This document shows positions 1 through 12,430 of a stretch of 64,000 nucleotides of DNA, in pieces. The translations under genes and the position numbers were made by a program. The notes under the pieces were generated by a model that was given only the letters and a program-made list of their open reading frames with translations, did no database searches and was not told where the DNA came from. Source of the stretch: Cololabis saira (lineage: Eukaryota; Chordata; Actinopteri; Beloniformes; Belonidae). The stretch is taken from assembly GCF_033807715.1 (NCBI RefSeq), contig NC_084599.1:12525125-12589124 (forward strand), in the 5' to 3' direction. Within the stretch, counting starts at the first letter, position 1. Each line of letters begins with the position of its first letter.

Positions 1-2
1 AA

Positions 3-1436
3 GAGGACTTTGAACGTTGGTCTATACTCAATCTTTCTCTAGCTGCTCGCATCAATACTGTTAAGATGAATATTCTTCCTCGGTTTACATATTTATTTCA
101 ATGTATCCCCCTCTTTCTTCCTCAGACTTTCTTTAGGAAACTAGACAGCATGATCACCGACTTTATATGGAATAAAAAAGTACCTAGGATACGCAAGCAA
201 TGCTTACAGAGACCCAAGTCTCTTGGAGGGATGGCAATGCCTAACTTTAGGTTTTACTACTGGTCTGCCAATATCAGGATTCTGAAATACTGGCTGCTAT
301 ATGAAACTTTTGACCCTCCACCAACGTGGTTGGCTATGGAGGCGAGTTCCACACGGCCGGTGACGTTGGCTGCTTTAGCACACTCCCCCATTAAGTCATC
401 TACCGCCCCATACACTAAAAACATTACGGTCAAGACCTCCCTTAGAATTTGGATCCAATTTAGACGCCATTTTGGTTTACAATGTTTTTCTATTCATGCG
501 CCATTGGCATCGAACCACGTTTTTCATCCCTCTCTAATAGATAGTGCCTTCTCAACTTGGTCAAAACATGGTATTCATTCCTTCAATGATCTATATGTCG
601 ATAATGTTTGTGCTTCATTTCAACTGCTTTCAGATAAATACACAATTCCCAAACAACATTTTTTTAGATATCTACAGGTGCGTAGTTTTTTACAGAAAAC
701 TTTTCCCACTTTCCCTAATTCCCCAAATGAGTCTGCTATAGATACCTTTCTACGTCCATTGCCTACCTTTAAGGGGGCAATTTCGGTTATATATAATCAG
801 ATCTGTGGTCTACGTCCTGAATCGCTTCAAGCTATGAAAACCCGTTGGGAGGGGGATATAGGTGAAGAATTGGCTGGAGAGGTTTGGAACGAGATTCTGC
901 GTCGGGTACACAAATCCTCTATATGTGCGAGACATGCTCTCATCCAATGCAAACTTTTACATCGCATCTATTACACCAAAGAAAGGTTGTCTAAAATATA
1001 CGATACTGTATCGCCTGACTGTTATAGATGCCGACAAACTCCAGCAGACCTCATGCATACCTTTTGGCTTTGCCCCTCATTAAACAACTTTTGGACAGAG
1101 ATTTTCCGCTCTCTATCAAAGATAGTGGGGCAGAGAGTGGAACCTACTCCTCTAGGAGCCTTGTTTGGGGTTTTCCCCTCATTGCCCTCTCTTTCCAAAT
1201 CGGAGAGGGATGTTTTGGCTTTTGTTACGTTATTGGCTAGGAGGTTGATAGTGATAAATTGGAAGAGTCGCTCCCCCCCCTCCTACACCCACTGGATAAG
1301 GGATATTTTGTATAATCTTAAACTGGAGAAGATCAGATTCTCCCTTAGTGGCTCTGTGGACAAATTTCGGAGGGCCTGGGGTCCATTCTTCACCTTTGTA
1401 CGAAGTCTGGATCCTACTCTAGTGGCGGACAGGTGA
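3..1436 (+). CDS. 3' part of L1/Tx1-like LINE ORF2 (reverse transcriptase C-terminal region), cut by the window edge
   Basis: The reading frame is open from base 3, so the window edge truncates the gene and the first ATG at 66 is not a real start. The segment after the reverse transcriptase core is recognisable: an RINSIK-like stretch just upstream, then NILPRF, FIWN, PRI and RPKSLGGMAMPN, as found in fish and amphibian L1/Tx1 ORF2 proteins. Near the end, a Cys-x2-Cys then His and Cys cluster (CYRCRQTPADLMHTFWLCP) matches the C-terminal cysteine/histidine motif of L1 ORF2. The endonuclease and the catalytic RT motifs lie outside the window. About 477 codons run without a stop or frameshift, suggesting a fairly recent insertion. 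Its product would copy the element's own RNA at a nicked chromosomal target. Subfamily assignment is by memory of the motifs and is not certain. Confidence 0.85.
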   Translation, partial: EDFERWSILNLSLAARINTVKMNILPRFTYLFQCIPLFLPQTFFRKLDSMITDFIWNKKVPRIRKQCLQRPKSLGGMAMPNFRFYYWSANIRILKYWLLYETFDPPPTWLAMEASSTRPVTLAALAHSPIKSSTAPYTKNITVKTSLRIWIQFRRHFGLQCFSIHAPLASNHVFHPSLIDSAFSTWSKHGIHSFNDLYVDNVCASFQLLSDKYTIPKQHFFRYLQVRSFLQKTFPTFPNSPNESAIDTFLRPLPTFKGAISVIYNQICGLRPESLQAMKTRWEGDIGEELAGEVWNEILRRVHKSSICARHALIQCKLLHRIYYTKERLSKIYDTVSPDCYRCRQTPADLMHTFWLCPSLNNFWTEIFRSLSKIVGQRVEPTPLGALFGVFPSLPSLSKSERDVLAFVTLLARRLIVINWKSRSPPSYTHWIRDILYNLKLEKIRFSLSGSVDKFRRAWGPFFTFVRSLDPTLVADR

Positions 1437-1824
1437 GGTCCGGTGGAATAGTGGCTTTATAAACTTGTACTAGGGGTGGGGCGCTGCGGCGCGGGTCACG
1501 GTAAATCTTATATGTAATACTTCTGGACTGATGTTTTATGTTTGTTTGATGTTTGCTTTTTTATTTGTTATTACTATTATTTTTTTAATTTGGCTTGCAG
1601 TATGTCCTATATGTTATGTTTTTGTTTTGGTCTCTGATGATGTTTTTTTTTTGTATTGTGTTTTTTATTTTTGGGGTGAAAAAGAAAAACACAGTCTTTT
1701 CTTTTATAAGGTTTCTATTTACTGGGTTGTACTGGAAGTTTGCATGTAACTACAAAACTACCTCTGCTTTGTATACTTCTGTGAAAATCCAATAAACAAA
1801 TGTTTAAAAAAAAAAAAAAAAAAA
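1437..1824 (+). mobile_element. 3'UTR and poly-A tail of the L1-like LINE
   Basis: The stretch after the ORF2 stop is T-rich. It contains AATAAA shortly before a run of about 20 A residues (1805-1823), the usual 3' end of an L1-type retrotransposed copy. The target-site duplication cannot be checked because the 5' end of the element lies outside the window. Confidence 0.75.
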
Positions 1825-1984
1825 AGAAAATAAGGTGAGCAAAAACAACACCACATTAGCAAGCTTTCTCCGACAGTCCAAAAAACATGTACCGGTATGT
1901 AAGGTTAACAGGAAATTCTGAATTGTCCATCGGAGTAAGTGCTGTTGTCTATGCGAGGCCCTAAGAAAGACTGATGACATATTC

Positions 1985-2290
1985 AATTGTATTTATTTAC
2001 AACAGAAGTTGCTTCTATGTGCTTTCCAGGGACCCAGAACATGACCCCCGAGCAATTATTACATAAACAATGGCAGATTAAAACTCCCCTAGTGGGAGAA
2101 AAACCTTAAGCCAAACAGTGGCAAGGAAAAACTCCCCTTTAGGAGGGAAGAAACCTTGAGCAGGACCAGGCTCATGAGGGGAGACCCTCCTGCCAAAGGC
2201 CAGCTAGGCAGAGCAGGATAAGGAAAAACAGACAGAGAGAATGAAGAACAGAAACATATCCAGGGTGCACACCATCCTTTACCCAAAGAG
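1985..2290. repeat. Teleost interspersed repeat of unassigned family
   Basis: The block contains two related phrases, actcccctagtgggagaaa and actcccctttaggaggga, each followed by an aaacctt(g/a)ag phrase. I recognise this wording from repeats in many fish genomes but cannot name the family. No terminal inverted repeat or target duplication is visible, so the borders are approximate. Confidence 0.4.
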
Positions 2291-2320
2291 AGCTGTGAAA
2301 GCCACTAGGTCCCCTTATAG

Positions 2321-2530
2321 CAGGGGTGGGCAATCCTAGTCCTCGAGGGCTGGTTTCCAGCATATTTTAGATGTTATCCTACTTTAACACACCCGATTCT
2401 AATTAATTGTCATCATCAACTTGTCATAAAGGTCTACACAACTCTTGTGTTTATCAGGGTGCAATGAATCAAGGTAACATCTAAAACATGCAGGACACCG
2501 GCCTAGGAGAGTCAGGATTGCCCACCCCTG
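2321..2530. mobile_element. hAT-type MITE (210 bp)
   Basis: The ends are perfect inverted repeats of 17 bp (caggggtgggcaatcct). The flanks are ccttatag (2313-2320) and ctttatag (2531-2538), an 8-bp duplication with one mismatch, which is the hAT signature. It has no coding capacity. The interior shares its ttttagatgtt and catctaaaacatgcaggac phrases with the MITE at 53193-53375, whose tips differ. Confidence 0.8.
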
Positions 2531-2538
2531 CTTTATAG

Positions 2539-5500
2539 GAATCAGCAGGTATAGATAGTTAGAGTATGGATGGATGGCATATGCTATCACATACCAGTGA
2601 AATGAAAAACTAGCACAACCTAATGAGAAGATATTTGGACAAGTTCAGAGGAGATGATACCAGATATAAGGAGGAGAAGCTGAAATCAGGCTGGCTCTCT
2701 CCCACTGGAGCACCGTCCTCCACTTCCAGTAACACTCTACAAAGCAAAAGAAAGGGATCATCATCAGATCACATAGCATCGCAGGGAGGCACCTTCATGG
2801 GTGCTCTGTGAATGCACGGCAGGGGGCAGAATGAATGTCATCAGTGTGCCTTTATAGCACAATTTCTGTTCTGAAGTTGCTAGTGATTTTCTGGATTTGT
2901 AATGCTTTTAGACCTTAGTCAATTTGGTCTGACACACAAGTTTTTCAGCTTGTACCATTTTAACCTGGGATCAGTGCCGAACCAAGGCCAAAATGCTACA
3001 AGTTTACAAGCTTGACAATTCAGACCAAACAAACTAAGCTGTGAAAGCCCCCTTTGAAAATCCAGTCATTTTCATGAAAACATTTGATGCACACAAGATA
3101 TTTTTCATTGCTCAACAATTTAGTCTTACCTTTGTAAGATAAAGAATGTCATTTTTTCCTTTCAAGACATCACAGTTGTCTTTAAGTGTGCAGATTGTCG
3201 GCTACAGGATCGTTACATATTGCCAGGGAAATGTATAGATTCTTCAACCAGAATGTATTTAGTGTTCTGTTTTGTTGGTGCTGCTGATTCACTGCTGTTA
3301 TAACACCCTCAACATGTCTCTTTGACACCAACTGAGGCTTGCTATGTATTAGTTTGCCTGTATGCGTTTTGCTATTGTCATATTATGCGTGTTCAAATTC
3401 AGAGGTTCCAGTCTAACGTTAGAATAAAGCTGGAAATTGTCATGTGGGACTAAGGACTGAAATAGCTGTTTTTGTAAGTAGCCTAACTACAGTCTGCGGC
3501 AACAGCAGAGCAAGGGTAGGGGTTTAGACCATAAAGCTGTTACTATTCACAGTATCATGTCTAAAGCAGCATCTGAGGAAGCTTTTCTGACACCAGATCA
3601 AAGAACTTTACCTTGCTGATTAGGATGCAGGGCAGCTCAACTTTCTGATGCTGCAGCTACACCATTCTCGCATAAGAGGATTAGTGAGCTGACTTGTTAA
3701 ACTACACGACAACACCACAATAACTAAGGCTCAAAGTTTGAAAACCTAGTCGGAAATGTGCAAAGAGGTGTTCATGTGTGAAACAAATAGATTGGAAGAA
3801 TTTGAAATGATTCCTCACTCTCAGTTGATGTATCCACTTGGAGGTGTTGCAGTTTACATTATATTAAGAGGTGATATTAAAGATATCACCTAAAGATATG
3901 CAAATTTAATTTTAGTATAAGCCTCCCCCACCCCCATTTGTCGGTGTGGCTCTTTTCTCTACGGTCAGCTGCTTCTGCCAGCCTGCACTACACTTCCTCT
4001 GTCTCTGCAGCCCAACCGTCACCCTGAGTGCCTTGGCCCAAGGCCTGTGGCGATGGTCAAGAGCCATTGATTCCCGAAGGTGATAGTTCACACGGGGGCA
4101 GTATTTCCAAAGGTCAAGGGGTCAAAGCTGAGGGGTCAAGTGAGATTGAATGTGCCCGCCTTGTTGCCAGGAGCCATGAAGGTCAGCGAGGCTCAGTTCA
4201 TTCTGTGACCCTGGCTAGTCAATAGCATGCCACATCCATCAATTGAACTCTGATTTGTCATTAAAGTTTTCAATTCTCAGCCTTAGCATATTATTCCCTT
4301 GAAGACAGAAAAAAATGGCCATCTAGATGCACGAGAAACTCCCTGGAATTGATTTTGTTTGGAAATCATCTTGACCTGCAGGCTGGGCCCTACCAAGATA
4401 TTGGACCTTGTCAATAGTAAACAATGGTTGCTGATTGGCTGATGTTTGAGACTATACTCTGTCCAGCTGCACCACACAGCTCATCAGCTGGGTCCGGAGG
4501 CCAATTGCAGATTTATATATATAGACAGTTTTCATCAAATCTTTAGCTTTTCAACCCATTTTCACATATTTAGGTGAAAAAAAAGTTATATTAAAATCCT
4601 ACTGAAGCAGTTATCCCTCTGTGGGAGGAAGATATGTAAATACAAAAAAAGAAAACAGGAAGATAATTAACAAAAGTTTGCATAAAAAAGTATCAAAATG
4701 ATAGCCTTTTCATTTATTTTCTTTAATGCATTCAGATCAGCCATCTTAATGCTAAATTACCAGCCCCTGCAGTTTGTCTGAAGTGGTGAAATTCTTAAAA
4801 TGGCTTTGACTCATTTAAAGTACTGGGATGCTAAATTAGCTCACCCAAATCTCTCCAGTGGAAGATATTGGACTGCACTCCCTCCTCTGGTTCTGCTGTG
4901 CTATGCATGGCTAGTTGCAATATGTTTGAAAGTGAGAAAGCTTCTCAAAAAACAGTGAGAACACTAACACCAGGTAGCACGCTGATGACAAAGGAAGTAT
5001 CAGTAGTACAGTGTGTTCACTTTCTACCACTTTCAATGTTGGAAATACTGAATTATGTATAATATGAGCCTCTGGCTTCAGAACGCTATCAGCTGGCAGG
5101 ATGATGCTGACACTGGCTTCACCCGTTCTGAGCTCTGTTGGATGTTTTGGTTGCTCACTTTGCAAGAAATGGAAAACTGGCGATCACGACTGCTAACTTA
5201 CAGACATGCCAAATTTGTAAAACAGCTGTCCAAAATTATGAAGACTAAACCCATGTCCTCCCTGGTAATTTCCCAAATAAACTAGAACCACAATGGAAAG
5301 AAGGCATGGTTACGGTAAACTGGGGTCTGGTATAAAACCATTTGATACACATGGATAATGGAAGCAATGTATTAAATCAAGCTGTTTCATACTTCTTTTC
5401 TTTTTCCACACAAAAGCTCGGCAGCTGGATTCACTGAAAACCTAGTGCCCCAGGTAGATTGACACAGTTCGTAATATGACCTGTCCAACCAGTCTCTGTC

Positions 5501-6465
5501 TCTCTGACCACTGTGGTATCTTTTTCTCTGCATTTAGCTTAGTTGTCAGCTTTAGCTTCGACTAGCTTGTCACTGAGATTCTGACAGTAGACCTGAATGG
5601 TGCCTCACCATCCCTGTGGCAGACTGATTTGAAGTGTTTTTACCAATCCTTGGGTGCCAGTTATTCCTTTCCACCTCGTCAATCCACACAGGATCCATTT
5701 TACCCCCGCTGCTCCTTGATTACTAACACCCAACCAAAGACCAGAGCCATTACAGAAGTGAAATGAAAGGAAATGCTAAGCCAGTCCATCCCAAGGTACG
5801 ATGGGGCAGAATAAAGGTGCGACAGTGCAAAACTGACTGTGTGAACGGGGCTCCTGAATGCACTTCTATGTGAGCAGAAAAGCTAATCCTACAGTGAATT
5901 TACAACAAGCAGCTGTCTGTGCCTGCAATAGTTGTACCTTCTTACTCTCTATAATGCCTGAATAATAATAATGGGGAAATGCAAGAGTTAAACCAGACGG
6001 GGGTTGTTTAGCGCTCTCCATTTTTGGCGAGTCACTCAACTCGACCTTGGTCATCTTAATCACTAGTAGTTCATTCTTCACATTAAGCATCATTTGAGGA
6101 GTCTACAGAGAACATATGTGTTAAATTAAGCACAAATCAAGATGGTTTTGTCTACAATCCTAATTTTTAGATTTTCTAAATCCAAAAATCAGTTTCTCTC
6201 ATGCACCACAGTACCACGCACAGTAAACATGCATCTCAGAGCAAATCAGCATGACACAGAATGCATGGATTTTTTTCAGCAACATACAAAGGAACTTTGT
6301 TTGAGGACACCTGCAGATCAGTACTCTCATTTTTCAAACAGATAGATAAATGTTCAGGAGGGCTTGAGAGAAAGCTGGAGGTAAGAAACTGGTACAAAAA
6401 TCTCATTTTAATTTATATAACATTCAGCGTACACAATACAAGAGACAGTTTCTTAGTTTTTAAGC

Positions 6466-6467
<2 letters not shown>
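2539..6467. other. Non-coding interval, no gene recognised
   Basis: Unique-looking, moderately AT-rich DNA. All open frames are short and lack recognisable domains. I see no RNA gene, terminal inverted repeat or long tandem array. It may be intergenic or intronic sequence of a gene whose exons lie outside the window. Confidence 0.5.

Positions 6468-6525
<58 letters not shown>
6468..6525. repeat. (TA)n microsatellite, about 29 copies
   Basis: An uninterrupted alternating TA run. A short (GA)7 run follows at 6545-6558. Open frames through it are artefacts of the dinucleotide repeat. Confidence 0.95.
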
Positions 6526-6527
<2 letters not shown>

Positions 6528-6559
6528 AATAAATAATAAATATATGAGAGAGAGAGAGT

Positions 6560-9500
6560 TAGTATTTGCTGCTTTTCAATGCTATGGGACACTGAACAAG
6601 CAGCTGAAATCTTACACTTTTTGAGAATTTCATTTATTTCCTTTTGAGCTGCTTCCCACACTAATAATTTTGAAATGGTTTACCCAGAGGAATCTGTCGA
6701 AATATGCAAATACCTGACTCTGCCCAGCCAACTGATGCAAATGGCAGGTAAAGTTTGATTGAGACCACAGGTACTCATTTGGTGTTATTATGTTCATAAT
6801 TAGGTGAACACAGTCGTTAGTGCAGATACCTTGACAGTCTCGTCCACTTTCCTGCAAACAACGCTCTCCCCCAGCTCTACCCCGGGAACACACTGTTTAA
6901 CATCTCCTGTTGTTTTTTTATGCACGTTTAAACAGTCAAATTCAGGAAGTGTCTGGACTTGATTCTGGGAAATGCTTCGGAATGTAAATGTCACTGGCTG
7001 CTTTTCAGGAAATGACACATGGGCTTGATTTTACGTTGACTATAGTTATAAAAACAAGGATGATTTAGAGATGCAGTATATACGCAATCCTTTATGGAAA
7101 TTGGTATTAATAAAACACAAGATTACTATTGTTTAAGAAATGAACTGGAAACATAACATAGTTTCTTCCAACTTCTACCCACTGCACCACGGCCGCCAAC
7201 AGTCATTGTGGGAGGCAGGTGTGGCGGTTAAGCCTTTTGTTTTTTCTTTTTGTTTTGTTTCTGTTTTTTTTTTTTTTCTCTCAATTACATGGTGTTCCTG
7301 GTATGATTACTCTACTTCCGTGTACGTATGTGAGAGTTTGTGCGAGTGACTGTTTGTATGTCTGTTAGCTCCCTCATATCCTATTTCTCATATCTCATGT
7401 CTGTGGTTTCACAGGCAGCAGGGCCCATCTCACGAGAGCAAAGCCGTGACTCAGACCTATACAGACTTGTGGCTAGCAGCTGTGACTCAGAAAGGAAGGG
7501 AAAGGAGGGTTAGAGGAGAGAAAAGGGGAAGGGAGTCGGGGGGGGATGACATGCCGAAGGAGAAAAAAAAACAAGGCAGAATGGAGTTAGTCAGAGATGA
7601 AAAGTCTTATCCCCTACACCCAGGGTTGTAAAGATGAGTAGATGGCCATGAATGCATGAGTAGCAGCATCACTCAACGTGCGCAGCGCACATGCATGCCA
7701 CTGATACGCGGAGACGCTCTGGAGCAGCTGTAAATAGTAAAACAGAGGCCTTCCACAACATCTGCTAATTATCTGGCAGAAAGGAAAGGAGGCTTGGGCC
7801 CTGCATCAGAGTGGTCCCAGCTGTGGGTCTGGACTGGAGGATTGAAATAGAGAGTGAGAGGAGAGATAGAGCTCGGCGAGAAATGTCGTCAATAACAAAG
7901 AGCTTTAAAAGAAGCAAACTGAGTCCCAGCGTATTGGGTGTATGGATCAGTCTGTCATAAACACATGGATTTATTTGCGCTGCAGAGAAACAACCAGGGT
8001 CCCAGCCTTACAGCAGCATTGGCAGGAATCACAATATCTTTGACACAATATCTTTGACAGTCAGTCAGTTTGTTCACCTTCCCTCCGTCTCCATCCTTCT
8101 CTCCCTCCCTTTGGTCCCTCCTGCACTCAGAGAAAGAAAGACAAACTCATTTCCATACAAATGGAGTGAAAGCCTGCAGCCCAGGCACCCAGCGGAATTG
8201 CAAATATTTCATCTTTGCCTGGAAGCTCTGCACTATTACTCCTTGGCCATTATCCCTTCTGTTTCATTCTTTCTCCACTTTTATTTTCTATTTCTTTGTT
8301 TCTCTCATACCTACAACCTTTGCTACTCTCTTACGAGCCTCTTCATTTCTGTCTATCAGGTGATCTCCTTTCTCATCCATCCAATTGCAAAAAAAATACA
8401 AAAATCTTCTTTCCACAGCAGTATTATCACTGCTGTTTGTGGACATTCAGAACTAACTCTATACATCAAAGCTAGTTTTTAACCAACTTTTGGGGTGGGC
8501 ACAGCCAGAAAGCAACTTCTCTTACTTTTCCTGCAACATCCCTCCATCCTCACCTCCTTCGTAGCATCTGCCCAGTGCCCACATTCTTGGGTCCACATGG
8601 TGTCCAGCAGCTGCCAGGTCAGCATAGGTGCTGGAGCACAGATTGGCTGGCGCTGGCCTCCCACTCAGGCAAACTGCCAGTTGTGAGCTCAGAGAGACAG
8701 CCGGTAGGTGCTGCAGTGGGGTACAGGATTTAACAGACTTTATACATCACAGTGTGTTGGTGGCGTTTTCTAATTACTGATCAAAAGTAAGAAAGACATG
8801 GGGAGATGAGTTGTCGGATACCGAGCTACACATGGATGAAAATTGACTAAATGTGTATTCTGATTGTAGTTTTGAATCATTTCATTAAATTATGGGGATT
8901 TTAAGTTTGACATTTTAGCTACTTTCGGTGTATTGATGGGGGCAATGAACCTGCAGATCTGATGATTTACTTTCCATGAAACATCTCGGGTAGAAGGTCT
9001 TGTGGCATGACTGATTTTAGCAGTAGGCCTTAGAAAGAAGAGCAGAGGGAGGACAGGCTCAACCCCAGATGGACAGTGTTTAATGTTGTTAGCTATAGTT
9101 AGCCAATTTGGTCACACTGCCAGCCGCTCTCATTACATGATCTAATTCTTCCTCTCTATCTATCCTCCCCTCCTTGTTCTCCAGCACACACACACTCCCA
9201 CATACAGGCCACAGTGGATGGAGGAAGTGCCAGGAAGTGAAAGATGGACAGATAGACATGTCTGCGCATGTGGGTGGAGGTGGTGAAGTTGCAGCGGCGC
9301 TGCTATGTGTTCAGGAGGTTATGCACGGGTCCTCACTCAGGAACTTCAAGTTTTCCAACAAGAGAAAGGCATCAAAATTTAATGATGGGATTAATAATTC
9401 ACCATCAGATTTCACCAAGAAAACAGGTTTTCTGAAACGATAAAGCAAAAATCAATGCTACCTCCTCTCTCTGTCTCTCTTTCACTCCCCATTTCTTCAT

Positions 9501-10585
9501 GCATGTGTGGAGGAGAAAGGAAGAGGGGGTGGAGAAGAGTGGATCAGTGTATGTGGGAGCATGCCTCTTTGTTGGTCCCCCATGTGCAGGAGCTTCTGTC
9601 GGTCTGCCTCCGTCTGTGCTCTCGCAGTGTGGACATGAGGCTGCAGCCCAGCAGCCTGCCTTGTTCCTCAGCGAATCCCCCGGAGGCGGGAACGCTGCTT
9701 CAGCCTCGCCACCTCCAGACTGGGTCAGAGATGAGGAGACACCACGTGGCAGGAGGTGCAAATCTCGGTGGGACTTGAGGAAAAACAGGCACACAAGCAC
9801 AATTGCATGGAAGCATACACCCATCTCTGTGCAGACACTTAACAAAAGCCCTGGCTGTGAGACAAAAAGGTTTGCTCATGCTTTTAAACAAACCTGTTGC
9901 ATCGACATGGTTGTGTTTCCATTGTGAGGTGGATGTGTTGAATCAATTCATAGGGAGGCATCCACCGTGAACCAATTATCACCTCTGTATGACGCTGTAT
10001 GAAGAGGAGCATGACCACCCAATGCATGAATGTGCTTGTGTGTATTTGTGTGTACTTTTTTTTCTGTATCAGACGCACCACTGTGCCTTGTTAAGGTGCA
10101 GCCTTTTATATAGCTCCAACCCGTCTTACTGTGCTGCCTCTCCCACTTTTCCCATAGACATTCAAGTGTAAAGATAACACTGAAACCTGTCAACTCACTC
10201 TTCCTTTCTGCTCGCTGGCTGCACGGATGGCTTGTCAGAGTTTTCTACACATTTGTTTGAAATTGGGGAGTTTGTAGCGACTGTGTGGGCAGGGTGCTTT
10301 ACTAATGTTTTTGGAAACACTTGACATGGAAGGTTACTTGGTTCGGACATTTTTGGCGCTGACAAGTTGAAGAGGAGGAAATGTTATGTCGAATCACTAA
10401 TATAAGGAGGTGGGGGTTGTTTAGCTGTTCCCAAAGTAATAACACATTTTATTGAGTGACACTGAGATTGGGCACAATGGTAAAAATAATCCTACATCTC
10501 TGTTAGAGCGGGGTTTTAGTGTCACCTACACAGTCCCATGTTCTAACAATAAGGAATCTGAGGGTGTTATAATATCATGTTTATT
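6560..10585. other. Non-coding interval, no gene recognised
   Basis: It contains a purine-rich stretch near 7490-7580, a duplicated 14-mer (cacaatatctttga) near 8030-8056, and a locally GC-richer patch at 9590-9780 with overlapping open frames on both strands. None of these frames shows a recognisable domain or paired splice signals that I trust. Confidence 0.45.
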
Positions 10586-12352
<1,767 letters not shown>

Positions 12353-12430
12353 CAGTACAGACCGAAAGTTTGGACACACCTTTTCATTCAGACAAATGGG
12401 GAAGTGTGTCCAAACTTTGGGTCTGTACTG
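12353..12430. mobile_element. 78-bp palindromic Tc1/mariner-type MITE
   Basis: Two 30-bp arms starting cagtacagacc are inverted repeats of each other with about three mismatches, separated by only 18 bp. TA dinucleotides flank both ends (12351-12352 and 12431-12432), matching the TA target of Tc1/mariner elements. The phrase aagtttggacacacctt is familiar from Tc1-like ends in fish. If transcribed, it would fold into a long hairpin. Confidence 0.8.

Noticed and set aside
9405..9927. Overlapping 140-codon frames on both strands in a GC-richer patch
   Set aside because: Frames are open on both strands simultaneously, which is expected from composition; no recognised motif.
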